DNA from: an uncultured Bacteroidota bacterium
Lineage (GTDB): Bacteria > Bacteroidota > Bacteroidia > Bacteroidales > SZUA-534
Direction: 5' to 3'
Length of the DNA: 8,130 nt
Assembly: GCA_937885735.1 (NCBI GenBank)
Contig: CALABN010000096.1
Coordinates: 1-8,130 of the forward strand
Positions 1-7,171 of this stretch are shown piece by piece. Each line of letters begins with the position of its first letter. Positions within the stretch are counted from its first letter, which is position 1. A program made the translations under genes and the position numbers. The notes below the pieces were generated by a model that saw nothing but the letters and a program-made list of their open reading frames with translations, was not told where the DNA came from and made no database searches.

Positions 1-1
1 G

Positions 2-760
2 CGCACATTGCTGGTGCCTGCCAAAAACTTCCCTGTTGAAGTTCTTTACCTGCGTGACGATGACATTCCGCAGGCTGTTGCAAGTGGAATTGCCGATGTA
101 GGCGTTGTCGGCGAGAATGAATATGTTGAGCGTCAGGAAGATGCTGAAATTGTAAAGCGTCTGGACTTCAGCAAGTGCCGTCTGTCTTTGGCTATTCCAA
201 AAGATATTGACTATAAGGGACTTGAATGGTTTAATGGCAAGAAAATCGCCACTTCTTACCCTGGCATCTTGAAGCGTTTCCTTGACAAGAACAACATTAA
301 GGCCGATATTCACGTAATTACAGGTTCTGTTGAGATAGCACCAGGCATTGGCTTGGCTGACAGCATTTTCGATATTGTTAGTTCTGGCAGTACGCTTGTC
401 AGCAACAACCTTAAGGAAGTTGAAGTTGTGATGCATTCAGAGGCATTGATGATTGGCAACAAGAACCTGTGCGCCGAAAAACGTGAGATACTTGGCGAAC
501 TGTTGTTCCGCTTTGACTCTTACAAGAATGCCGAAGGCAAGAAATACATTGTCCTGAACATTCCAAACGACAAGTTGGCTGAAGCAGAAAGACTATTGCC
601 TGGTATGAAGGCCCCTACCGTAACTGCCTTGGCTACAGAAGGTTGGTCATCAATGTCGTCGGTTATCGAGGAAAAGCATTTCTGGGAAATCATCGGCAAA
701 CTGAAGGCTCTTGGCGCAGAAGGCATCTTGGTAATGCCTATTGAGAAGATGATTTTTTAA
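2..760 (+). CDS. hisG: ATP phosphoribosyltransferase HisG, long form (5' end missing)
   Basis: HisG catalyses the first, committed step of histidine synthesis: ATP + PRPP to phosphoribosyl-ATP. The reading frame is open from base 2, so the gene begins outside the window; judged against E. coli HisG about 30 residues are missing. The TTG at 8 is only an internal codon. Visible hallmarks: LRDDDIP and DVGVVGENEYVE in the first lobe, KKIATSYP, and the PRPP-binding stretch GSVEIAPGIGLADSIFDIV (codons at about 323-379). The last ~70 residues, ending KALGAEGILVMPIEKMIF, form the ACT-like C-terminal domain that binds histidine in long-form HisG. The family therefore predicts feedback inhibition by histidine and no need for a HisZ subunit. 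It is first in the operon in this window; any leader or promoter lies upstream. TAA stop at 758-760. Confidence 0.96.
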   Translation, partial: RTLLVPAKNFPVEVLYLRDDDIPQAVASGIADVGVVGENEYVERQEDAEIVKRLDFSKCRLSLAIPKDIDYKGLEWFNGKKIATSYPGILKRFLDKNNIKADIHVITGSVEIAPGIGLADSIFDIVSSGSTLVSNNLKEVEVVMHSEALMIGNKNLCAEKREILGELLFRFDSYKNAEGKKYIVLNIPNDKLAEAERLLPGMKAPTVTALATEGWSSMSSVIEEKHFWEIIGKLKALGAEGILVMPIEKMIF

Positions 761-880
761 TGTTTAGGATTCTGTCCAAAAGGTTTTCAGGATTGGAATG
801 TGAATTTATTCTGGAATCTGAATTCTAAAGTAAAAATGAGGCAACAAACTAGAAATCATACAATTATATAGAATACGACA
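761..880 (+). repeat. hisG-hisD spacer with TTTAGGA repeat
   Basis: This 120-nt non-coding gap starts with TTTAGGATTCTGTCC at 763-777, two bases after the hisG stop. Its first 12 bases are identical to the complement of 7328-7339, and the unit resembles TTTAGGAATTGTCC at 4400-4413. The middle (about 796-827) is a low-complexity run of GAATTT/GAATCTG/GAATTCT words. The last 50 nt are AT-rich, as expected of a Bacteroidota leader, with no Shine-Dalgarno sequence. I found no convincing promoter or terminator hairpin. Confidence 0.6.
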
Positions 881-2182
881 ATGAAACCAACAATGAATAT
901 CATCATAAATCCAGACAGGTATTTGTGGAAGGAACTTGTCAGTCGTCCGCAGATTGACCGTCAGAGCCTTGCTCCTATGGTAAACGACGTGCTGATGCAG
1001 GTTAAGGACCGTGGCGATGAGGCTTTGCGCGAACTGACGCTGAAATTTGACAAGGTGATTCCCGAAAACTGGCTTGTCAGCGATGCCGAATTTGATGAGG
1101 CTGAAGCCAAATTGTCCGATAACCTGAAAAATGCGATTCGTACAGCAAAGGACAATATTGCAAGGTTTCATCAGGCTCAACTGCCAAAACAGGTTGAAGT
1201 TGAGACAACTGAAGGTGTCAAATGCTGGCAAAAGGCATTTCCAATCAAGAGAATCGGCCTGTATGTGCCAGGTGGCTCCGCTCCGCTTTTCTCAACCGTG
1301 CTGATGCTTGCCATTCCTGCCAACATTGCTGGTTGTGAGGAAGTTGTGCTTTGCACACCACCAAACAAGGAAGGCAAGATTAATCCAGCCATATTGTTTG
1401 CGGCTCGTCTGACTGGCGTGAAGCGTGTGTTTAAGGTTGGCGGTTCGCAGGCCATTGCTGCAATGGCATTTGGAACAGAGACAATACCTCAAGTTGACAA
1501 GATATTTGGTCCAGGTAATCAATATGTTACTTGCGCCAAACAGTTGGTTTCGTCAATGGGTGTGGCTATAGATATGCCTGCTGGCCCGTCGGAAGTGCTT
1601 GTGGTTGTCGATGAACAGACTCCTGTCCAGTTTGCTGCTGCCGACTTGTTGTCGCAAGCCGAACACGGTCCTGACAGCCAGGTTGTACTAGTATCGTTGT
1701 CGCAGAAAAAGATTGAGGACATTTGGCAGGAAACACAACGCCAACTTGAGGAACTGCCACGTATGGAATTTGCGTCAAAGGCATTGTCAAATTCACGCTT
1801 TGTCTGCTTCGACGACATTGTGACAGCAATGGATTTTGTAAATGCCTATGCTCCAGAACATTTGATTCTGTCAGTCGCAAATTCAGAGGAATGGGCATCT
1901 TACGTTAAGCAGGCAGGTTCCGTATTCTTGGGCTACTATTCTTGCGAGAGCGCTGGCGACTATGCCTCTGGAACCAACCATACTTTGCCAACCAATGGCT
2001 ATGCACGTGCTTACAGTGGTGTCAATATTGACAGTTTTATGAAGAAGATAACCTTCCAAAAACTTACTGAAGACGGCATAAAGAAACTTGGTCCTGTCAT
2101 TGAGACGATGGCTGGCGCCGAAATGCTCGACGGTCACAAGAACGCTGTTACGGTACGATTGAATGTTGTGAATGGCAAGTGA
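881..2182 (+). CDS. hisD: Histidinol dehydrogenase HisD
   Basis: HisD performs the last two steps, oxidising L-histidinol to L-histidine with two NAD+, as a zinc-dependent cytoplasmic homodimer. The 433-aa length is normal. All key residues are present at the positions known from E. coli HisD: zinc ligands Q259 and H262 (LLSQAEHGPDSQ), D360 (ESAGDYASGTNH) and H419 (DGHKNAVT), plus the catalytic pair E326-H327 (YAPEHL). The conserved LYVPGGSAPLFSTVLM (about 127-142), KIFGPGN and DMPAGPSEVL blocks are intact. The start at 881 is preferred because it gives the family's length and numbering; an in-frame ATG at 893 is the alternative. There is no clear Shine-Dalgarno sequence, only an AT-rich leader. 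It lies 120 nt after hisG and 26 nt before hisC. Confidence 0.98.
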   Translation: MKPTMNIIINPDRYLWKELVSRPQIDRQSLAPMVNDVLMQVKDRGDEALRELTLKFDKVIPENWLVSDAEFDEAEAKLSDNLKNAIRTAKDNIARFHQAQLPKQVEVETTEGVKCWQKAFPIKRIGLYVPGGSAPLFSTVLMLAIPANIAGCEEVVLCTPPNKEGKINPAILFAARLTGVKRVFKVGGSQAIAAMAFGTETIPQVDKIFGPGNQYVTCAKQLVSSMGVAIDMPAGPSEVLVVVDEQTPVQFAAADLLSQAEHGPDSQVVLVSLSQKKIEDIWQETQRQLEELPRMEFASKALSNSRFVCFDDIVTAMDFVNAYAPEHLILSVANSEEWASYVKQAGSVFLGYYSCESAGDYASGTNHTLPTNGYARAYSGVNIDSFMKKITFQKLTEDGIKKLGPVIETMAGAEMLDGHKNAVTVRLNVVNGK

Positions 2183-2208
2183 TTGTGTCAATTATAAATA
2201 ATGATTCT

Positions 2209-3264
2209 ATGTTGAAGTTTAACTTAAATGATATAGTTCGCCCAAATGTGCTTGCAATGGAACCTTATTCCTGTGCACGTGACGAGTTTGAGGGCGAAGC
2301 CTCTGTATTTCTCGACGCAAACGAGAATTCGTTAGGCTCGTTGGCTGGTGAAGGATACAATCGCTATCCCGACCCACGTCAGACCAGACTGCGTATGAAG
2401 GTTGCAAAACTGAAAAACGTTAAGCCTGAACAGGTGTTTTTCGGAAATGGCAGTGACGAACCTATCGATTTGCTATACAGGGCTTTCTGCCGACCTAATA
2501 TTGACAGGGCGATAATTGTTCCTCCAACTTATGGAATGTATAAAGTGCAGGCATCAATTAACGAGACTCCGATTGACGAGGTGCTTTTGACAGATGATTT
2601 TCAGTTGCAAACCGACAAAATACTATCGGCAATAACGCCAAACACCAAACTTATATTCATTTGTTCGCCTAACAATCCGTCTGGCAATTTGATGAACCGT
2701 GCCGATGTTGTACGAATCATTGAAAGTTTCAGTGGCATTGTGGTTGTTGATGAGGCTTATATTGACTTTGCCGAATCGGAATCGTTCACAACATTGATTG
2801 ACAAATATCCTAACCTTCTTGTTCTTCAGACATTTAGCAAGGCTTGGGGAATGGCCGCACTGCGTTGTGGAATGGCGTTTGCACAAAAGGACATTATTGA
2901 TGTGCTTCTAAAAATCAAGTATCCGTATAATATCAATATTCTTACACAAGAGGCTGTTTTCAAGGCACTTGACAATGTTAAGGAAAAGGATTTGATGGTA
3001 AGCACTATAAAGGCAAGCCGAAAGACATTGATTGAACGGTTAATGAATTGTAATTGTGTTAGATACATCTATCCTACCGATGCAAACTTTGTGCTTGTAA
3101 AGGTTGTCGATGCTCCAGCCATTTACAAATATTTGGTTTCGCGAGGCATTATTGTCCGTAGCCGTCACAATGTGGCTTTATGTGCCAACGGCTTACGCAT
3201 AACTGTTGGAACAGAAACTGAAAACAATACTTTGATTTCTGCTTTAAATGAATTTTGTAAATAA
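2209..3264 (+). CDS. hisC: Histidinol-phosphate aminotransferase HisC
   Basis: HisC is a PLP-dependent fold-type I aminotransferase. It converts imidazole-acetol phosphate and glutamate to histidinol phosphate and 2-oxoglutarate. At 351 aa it has the usual length. Motifs: LDANEN (35-40), YPDPRQTRLR, FFGNGSDEPIDLLYRAF (78-94, cofactor-phosphate region), CSPNNPSGN (152-160), DEAYIDF (181-187, D181 facing the PLP pyridine nitrogen), TFSKAWGMAALRCG with Schiff-base lysine K211, and NGLRITVGT with the substrate-carboxylate arginine R330. The ATG at 2209 is preferred because it puts the protein directly before RPNVLAMEPYSCARDEF, where the family begins. The frame is open further back to a GTG at 2179 whose GTGA overlaps the hisD stop by 4 nt; that would add ten unconserved residues. 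The gene is 15 nt from hisB. Confidence 0.97.
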   Translation: MLKFNLNDIVRPNVLAMEPYSCARDEFEGEASVFLDANENSLGSLAGEGYNRYPDPRQTRLRMKVAKLKNVKPEQVFFGNGSDEPIDLLYRAFCRPNIDRAIIVPPTYGMYKVQASINETPIDEVLLTDDFQLQTDKILSAITPNTKLIFICSPNNPSGNLMNRADVVRIIESFSGIVVVDEAYIDFAESESFTTLIDKYPNLLVLQTFSKAWGMAALRCGMAFAQKDIIDVLLKIKYPYNINILTQEAVFKALDNVKEKDLMVSTIKASRKTLIERLMNCNCVRYIYPTDANFVLVKVVDAPAIYKYLVSRGIIVRSRHNVALCANGLRITVGTETENNTLISALNEFCK

Positions 3265-3279
3265 TTAAAACATAATACG

Positions 3280-4383
3280 ATGTCAAAGAAGAGAGCGTTA
3301 TTTGTTGACCGTGACGGAACTCTGATTGTTGAACCGCCAGTAACTTTTCAGGTGGACAATCTTGAACAGTTGGAATTTCTGCCAGGTGTTTTGCGCAATT
3401 TGTACTTTATTCGTAAAAATCTTGATTTTGAATTGGTTATAGTATCAAATCAAGACGGGCTTGGAACGCCTGCTAATCCACAGGAAAACTTTGACCTGGT
3501 TCAAGGTAAAATGTTGCAAGTATTTGAAAACGAGGGTGTAAAGTTTGATGATATTCTTATTGACGGCTCTTATCCAGAGGACAACAAGCCTACCCGCAAG
3601 CCTGGAATTGCAATGCTGACCAAATACACTTCTGGTGACTACGACATTGAAAATTCATTTGTAATTGGTGACCGTTTGACTGATATGCAGATGGCGCAAA
3701 ACCTTGGTTGCAAGGGACTTTATCTTGGAACAGAGGAAATGTCGGTGCCAAATTGCAGGGCTTGCAAGAATTGGGACGAGGTTTGTGAGATTCTTTTTGC
3801 TGGCGAACGTGTGGCAACTGTTCAGCGAACAACCAAAGAGACTGATATCTACGTGAAAATCAACCTTGACGGCACAGGAAAGTGCAACATTTCGACTGGT
3901 CTTGGCTTTTTTGACCATATGCTCGAACAGATTGGCAAGCACTCTGGTAGCGACCTCGACATTCGCGTTAAGGGCGATTTGAATGTTGATGAGCACCATA
4001 CCATTGAAGATACAGCCATAGCGCTTGGCGAAGCAATTCTGAAGGCTTTGGGCGACAAACGAGGCATAGAGCGCTACGGCTTCTGCCTTCCGATGGACGA
4101 TTGCCTGTGTAGCGTTGCACTCGATTTCGGTGGCCGTCCTTGGCTTGTCTATGATGCAAAATTCACTCGCGAAAAGATTGGCGATATGCCAACGGAAATG
4201 TTCCTTCACTTCTTCAAGAGTTTGAGTGATTCGGCCCGTATGAACTTGAATATTAAGGCTGAAGGTGAGAATGAACATCACAAGATAGAGGGCATTTTCA
4301 AGGCATTGGCAAAGTCAATCAAGATGGCTGTCAAACGCGATATCTACAAGTATGAATTGCCTTCTACTAAAGGAATGCTTTAG
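3280..4383 (+). CDS. hisB: Bifunctional histidinol-phosphatase / IGP dehydratase HisB
   Basis: HisB is a fusion of two cytoplasmic enzymes. Residues 1 to about 165 are a HAD phosphatase for histidinol phosphate: VDRDGT gives nucleophile D10 and acid/base D12, followed by SNQDGLG (S56), RKP (K107) and VIGDRLTD (D131, D135). Residues about 180-367 are imidazoleglycerol-phosphate dehydratase: GFFDHML (H213), DEHHTIED (H239, H240, E243), LPMDDCL, SGRP-like GGRP, NEHHKIE (H333, H334, E337) and the C-terminal PSTKGML. The two His-rich motifs are the manganese sites of the family. Oddity: the zinc-binding loop of E. coli HisB (CPH...CDC before RKP) is replaced by [11 protein letters not shown], so its three cysteines and one histidine are absent. 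The ATG at 3280 starts just before the HAD motif. The TAG stop (4381-4383) is also the first three bases of a repeat unit. Confidence 0.97.
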   Translation: MSKKRALFVDRDGTLIVEPPVTFQVDNLEQLEFLPGVLRNLYFIRKNLDFELVIVSNQDGLGTPANPQENFDLVQGKMLQVFENEGVKFDDILIDGSYPEDNKPTRKPGIAMLTKYTSGDYDIENSFVIGDRLTDMQMAQNLGCKGLYLGTEEMSVPNCRACKNWDEVCEILFAGERVATVQRTTKETDIYVKINLDGTGKCNISTGLGFFDHMLEQIGKHSGSDLDIRVKGDLNVDEHHTIEDTAIALGEAILKALGDKRGIERYGFCLPMDDCLCSVALDFGGRPWLVYDAKFTREKIGDMPTEMFLHFFKSLSDSARMNLNIKAEGENEHHKIEGIFKALAKSIKMAVKRDIYKYELPSTKGML

Positions 4384-4512
4384 AATTTAGGAATTAGTAT
4401 TTAGGAATTGTCCTATAGAGATTGGATTTTTAATTATTTTGATAATAATCAATATTTTATATTTCTGTTAAGTAACGGCGGAAAAACGGATAACTAAAAT
4501 TGAAATACAAAT
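4384..4512 (+). repeat. hisB-hisH spacer with two TTTAGGA repeats and a small hairpin
   Basis: This is a 129-nt AT-rich non-coding gap. TTTAGGAATT occurs at 4386-4395 and 4400-4409. The 12 bases TAGAATTTAGGA at 4381-4392, which include the hisB stop codon, equal the complement of 7333-7344; TTTAGGAATTAG at 4386-4397 equals the complement of 7342-7353. The second unit folds as a short hairpin: TAGGA 4402-4406, loop ATTG, TCCTA 4411-4415. It has no strong T-run directly after it, so it is at best a weak terminator or mRNA-end structure. The very AT-rich stretch 4425-4466 could hold an internal promoter for hisHAFI, but I see only a one-mismatch TAnnTTTG-like word (4458-4465) with poor spacing to an upstream TTTG. 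Confidence 0.6.
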
Positions 4513-5094
4513 ATGAAACTGGCAATTGTAAAATATAATGCGGGCAATGTTCAGTCGGTAGAGTTTGCGCTGAACAGGCTTGGCATCTCTCCCATACTTA
4601 CTGACGATGTTCAGGAACTGAAGTCGGCCGACAAGGTTATTTTCCCTGGCGTTGGCGAGGCAAGCAGTGCAATGGATTATCTGCGTCAGCGGGGCTTGGA
4701 CCAGGTTATTAAGGACTTGAAACAGCCTGTGCTGGGCATTTGCCTCGGAATGCAACTTATGTGTCGCCATTCTGAAGAAAATGATACCGATTGCCTTGGC
4801 ATTTTCAATTTAGATGTCAAGAAATTTCCTCCTATTGAAAAGGTGCCCCATATGGGTTGGAATTCTATCAAATTCACTGACAATCCGTTGTTTAAGGGGC
4901 TTCCTTCCGACCCTTACGTGTATTTCGTCCATAGTTATCACGCAGAGATTGGCGATGGTACAATATGCACTTCAGAATATATGTTGCCATTCACCGCAGG
5001 TTTGGGCCGTGACAATTTCTATGGTTTGCAATTTCATCCAGAAAAAAGCGGAATTATAGGCCAACAGATTCTTCAAAACTATGTAAATCTATAA
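4513..5094 (+). CDS. hisH: Imidazole glycerol phosphate synthase, glutaminase subunit HisH
   Basis: HisH is a class I glutamine amidotransferase. It hydrolyses glutamine and channels the ammonia to HisF, which makes imidazole glycerol phosphate and AICAR. The 193-aa length is typical. The catalytic triad is visible: nucleophile C77 in GICLGMQ, and H175 and E177 in LQFHPEKSG. Other family marks are VKYNAGNVQSV at the N-terminus, the oxyanion-strand motif PGVGEA (45-50), VPHMGWN (111-117) and YFVHSYHA (137-144). The start ATG at 4513 has an AT-rich leader with no Shine-Dalgarno sequence. It lies only 3 nt before hisA, so the two are almost certainly co-translated. Its partner hisF is two genes downstream, on the other side of hisA. 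Confidence 0.97.
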   Translation: MKLAIVKYNAGNVQSVEFALNRLGISPILTDDVQELKSADKVIFPGVGEASSAMDYLRQRGLDQVIKDLKQPVLGICLGMQLMCRHSEENDTDCLGIFNLDVKKFPPIEKVPHMGWNSIKFTDNPLFKGLPSDPYVYFVHSYHAEIGDGTICTSEYMLPFTAGLGRDNFYGLQFHPEKSGIIGQQILQNYVNL

Positions 5095-5097
5095 AAT

Positions 5098-5823
5098 ATG
5101 GAAATAATACCAGCAATAGACATTATTGGTGGGCAGTGCGTCAGGTTGACGCAGGGCGACTACAAGCAGATGACCATATATGCCAAAAATCCGCTTGACA
5201 TTGCATTGCAGTTCTGCGATGCGGGCATTCGCCGTCTTCACCTTGTCGACCTTGACGGCGCAAAGGCAGGTCACATTATCAACTACAAGACCATTGAACT
5301 GATTGCAGACAAGACGCCTCTTGTCATTGATTTTGGCGGTGGATTGAACAGCCAGGACGACTTGCGCATCGCATTTGAATCTGGTGCAAAGATGATTACT
5401 GGCGGAAGCATTGCTGTACGCGAGCCAGAGACTTTCCGTCAGTGGCTGGGAACTTTCGGACCAGAAAAGATAATTCTTGGTGCCGATGCCCGTAATGGCA
5501 AGATTGCTATCAAAGGTTGGCAAGAAGAGTCGGAACTGACTATAAGCCAGTTGATTAATAGATACAAGGCCGATGGTATCGACAAAATTATATGTACCGA
5601 CATATCGAAAGATGGTGCAATGAAGGGCCCTTCGTTTGAACTTTACAACAATCTTATGGGCGAATTTCCTGATTTGAAGTTTATTGCAAGTGGTGGCATC
5701 TCGTGCTTTGAAGATGTGGTCAAACTTAAGATAAACGGTATGTATGGCGCCATTATAGGCAAAGCAATCTATGAGAAGACCATTTCAATGAAACAATTGG
5801 AACAATTGGCAATGGATAATTAA
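5098..5823 (+). CDS. hisA: ProFAR isomerase HisA
   Basis: HisA isomerises the aminoaldose ProFAR to the aminoketose PRFAR by an Amadori rearrangement, supplying the substrate of HisH-HisF. It is a (beta/alpha)8 barrel of 241 aa. General base D8 sits in IPAIDIIGG and general acid D130 in LGADARNG. The two half-barrel phosphate sites are seen as DFGGGLNS/TGGSIAV (78-107) and IASGGIS/AIIGKAIYE (196-226), and TDISKDGAMKGP (167-178) is the family loop. The N-terminal half barrel shows the internal duplication shared with HisF. The C-terminal codons (KQLEQLAMDN) are written in a repeat-like DNA stretch that continues through the stop codon, so the last few residues look added rather than conserved. 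This tail is an inference from the DNA, not from an alignment. Confidence 0.97.
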   Translation: MEIIPAIDIIGGQCVRLTQGDYKQMTIYAKNPLDIALQFCDAGIRRLHLVDLDGAKAGHIINYKTIELIADKTPLVIDFGGGLNSQDDLRIAFESGAKMITGGSIAVREPETFRQWLGTFGPEKIILGADARNGKIAIKGWQEESELTISQLINRYKADGIDKIICTDISKDGAMKGPSFELYNNLMGEFPDLKFIASGGISCFEDVVKLKINGMYGAIIGKAIYEKTISMKQLEQLAMDN

Positions 5824-5868
5824 TTAATTGACAATTGATAATGGATAATTGATGATTTTAATCCTAAA
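5792..5868 (+). repeat. Low-complexity repeat spanning hisA end and hisA-hisF spacer
   Basis: Two tandem copies of AACAATTGG (5792-5800, 5801-5809) lie inside hisA. AATGGATAATT follows at 5811-5821 and again at 5840-5850. In the spacer the sequence runs in 7-nt words: ATTGACA (5827-5833), ATTGATA (5834-5840), ATGGATA (5841-5847) and ATTGATG (5848-5854). TCCTAAA at 5862-5868 is the complement of the TTTAGGA heptamer found in the other spacers, here in the reverse orientation. The hisA TAA (5821-5823) lies within this block. The hisA-hisF gap itself is 51 nt (5824-5874). Confidence 0.65.
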
Positions 5869-5874
5869 TATAAA

Positions 5875-6630
5875 ATGCTGACAAAACGAATAATACCCTG
5901 TCTTGACGTTAAGAACGGACGAACAGTTAAGGGCGTGAATTTCCTTGAACTGCGTGATGCTGGCGACCCTGTTGAGTTGGGTGCCCTGTATGCACAAAAC
6001 GGTGCTGACGAACTTTGTTTCCTCGACATTTCGGCCACTCTTGAACAACGCAAGACTTTTGCAGAACTTGTGCGCGAAATTGCTCGCAATGTGAATATTC
6101 CGTTTACCGTTGGTGGCGGTATTGGCAGTGTTGCAGAAGTTGGCGTGTTGCTCAACGCCGGTGCCGACAAGATAACCGTCAATTCGGCCGCAGTGCGCAA
6201 TCCGCAACTTATCAGCGATTTGGCAGGCCAGTTCGGCTCGCAGTGTGTGGTTTTGGCTATCGACACTAAATTCGACAATGGCCAATGGTACGTTTACACT
6301 CACGGCGGAACAAAGTCCACTCCTATTCTTACAACTGATTGGGCTCGTGAGGCTTACAATCGTGGCGCTGGCGAAATTCTTCTTACCAGTATGAACCACG
6401 ACGGCACAAAGAATGGTTTTGCTCTTGACATTACAAGTCAGATATCACAATTGGTGAACATTCCTGTGATAGCCTCTGGCGGTGCTGGTACAATGCCCCA
6501 TTTTGTCGATGTGTTTAATCAAGGCAAAGCAGATGCCGCTCTTGCCGCAAGTATCTTCCATTTTAAGGAAATCGATATTATGGAACTGAAAAGATACCTG
6601 CGTGACAATGGCATTAGCGTTAGAATATAA
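5875..6630 (+). CDS. hisF: Imidazole glycerol phosphate synthase, cyclase subunit HisF
   Basis: HisF is the synthase half of the HisH-HisF complex. It joins ammonia from HisH to PRFAR and releases imidazole glycerol phosphate and AICAR. The 251-aa (beta/alpha)8 barrel carries catalytic D11 (IPCLDVKNG) and D130 (VLAIDTK). Phosphate-binding loops are seen at VGGGIGS (79-85) with TVNSAAV (101-107), and at IASGGAGTM (199-207) with [19 protein letters not shown] (171-182) is the family loop, with D176 near the active site. The protein is full length with no breaks. The ATG at 5875 directly precedes the conserved KRIIPCLDV. It starts 51 nt after hisA and ends 74 nt before hisI. Confidence 0.98.
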   Translation: MLTKRIIPCLDVKNGRTVKGVNFLELRDAGDPVELGALYAQNGADELCFLDISATLEQRKTFAELVREIARNVNIPFTVGGGIGSVAEVGVLLNAGADKITVNSAAVRNPQLISDLAGQFGSQCVVLAIDTKFDNGQWYVYTHGGTKSTPILTTDWAREAYNRGAGEILLTSMNHDGTKNGFALDITSQISQLVNIPVIASGGAGTMPHFVDVFNQGKADAALAASIFHFKEIDIMELKRYLRDNGISVRI

Positions 6631-6704
6631 TCATTTAGGAATTGGGATTTGGTTCCCATAGTTGTAGTTAAGGATTTTTTACGCATTTCAAATTTTAGAT
6701 TTAT
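6631..6704 (+). repeat. hisF-hisI spacer with TTTAGGA repeat and small hairpin
   Basis: This 74-nt gap starts with ATTTAGGAATTG (6633-6644), three bases after the hisF stop, the same word found after hisB. A weak hairpin follows: TGGGA 6643-6647, loop TTTGGT, TCCCA 6654-6658. There is a run of six T at 6675-6680, but it is 16 nt from the hairpin, so this is not a standard intrinsic terminator. No Shine-Dalgarno sequence precedes hisI. Confidence 0.5.
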
Positions 6705-7028
6705 ATGTTGTCTCCTGATTTTGATAAAGACCCAAATGGATTGCTTCCTGCAATTGTTCAAGATGCCAATACTGGCAAGGTTTTGATGCTTGCCTATATG
6801 AACCGTGAATCGTATGAATTGACGTTGAAGACAGGCAAGGCTACGTTCTTCTCGCGTAGTCGTAAATCGCTTTGGCTAAAGGGCGAAACTTCAGGCCATT
6901 TTATGTTGGTAAAGCAGATATTTCTCGATTGCGACCAGGATACCATTCTTGTCAAGGCTGAACCTTGCGGACCTGCTTGCCACACAGGGTCGGAATCGTG
7001 CTTCTTCAACGAGGTTGAGTTGTCTTAA
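6705..7028 (+). CDS. hisI: Phosphoribosyl-AMP cyclohydrolase HisI (no HisE domain)
   Basis: HisI opens the adenine ring of phosphoribosyl-AMP to give ProFAR, using zinc and magnesium. The 107 aa cover exactly one cyclohydrolase domain: GLLPAIVQD (12-20), [26 protein letters not shown] (44-61), metal-binding D75, D77 and D79 in DCDQD, and zinc cysteines C76, C92 and C99 in the DCD and [12 protein letters not shown] motifs, with the 16- and 7-residue spacing of the family. Many bacteria fuse HisI to HisE (phosphoribosyl-ATP pyrophosphohydrolase) in a protein of about 200 aa. Here the frame stops eight residues after C99 and no HisE sequence is readable in the next 347 nt. It could be a natural stand-alone HisI or a former HisIE that lost its second half. 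Its TAA shares two bases with the first heptamer of a downstream repeat. Confidence 0.95.
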   Translation: MLSPDFDKDPNGLLPAIVQDANTGKVLMLAYMNRESYELTLKTGKATFFSRSRKSLWLKGETSGHFMLVKQIFLDCDQDTILVKAEPCGPACHTGSESCFFNEVELS

Positions 7029-7137
7029 GGTTGAAGGTTGAGACGCTTTGCTGTTTAGAGGTTTAGAAGTTGAGATTTGTCGTTGACTGTTGGCCATTGG
7101 ACTTTGGGTGCCATTAATTGTTAACTGTTAATTGATT
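7027..7137 (+). repeat. Degenerate heptamer array after hisI
   Basis: From the last two bases of the hisI stop codon the sequence keeps a 7-nt rhythm for about 16 words. AAGGTTG occurs at 7027-7033 and 7034-7040. Then come TTAGAGG, TTTAGAA and GTTGAGA (7055-7075), TTGACTG, TTGGCCA, TTGGACT and TTGGGTG (7083-7110), and a TTAATTG / TTAACTG / TTAATTG triplet (7114-7134). No open reading frame or conserved structure fits it. A further AATTCTG / AATTGTG / AATTCGTG series lies at 7159-7180. Together with the next entries it fills most of the 347-nt convergent gap 7029-7375. Confidence 0.7.
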
Positions 7138-7171
7138 CCACTTATGCCTTTTGCCCTTAATTCTGAATTGT

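Noticed and set aside
2179..2208. GTG start for hisC overlapping the hisD stop (GTGA)
   Set aside because: It would add ten residues not typical of HisC; the ATG at 2209 places the start at the usual position. Kept only as an alternative.
3655..4281. 208-codon open frame on the - strand
   Set aside because: It is antisense to the fully conserved HisB dehydratase domain and has no recognisable motif.
4438..4465. Bacteroidota-type promoter (TTTG ... TATATTTC) before hisH
   Set aside because: The -7 word has one mismatch and the 16-nt spacing to TTTG is shorter than the usual 19-21; in such AT-rich DNA this is likely chance.
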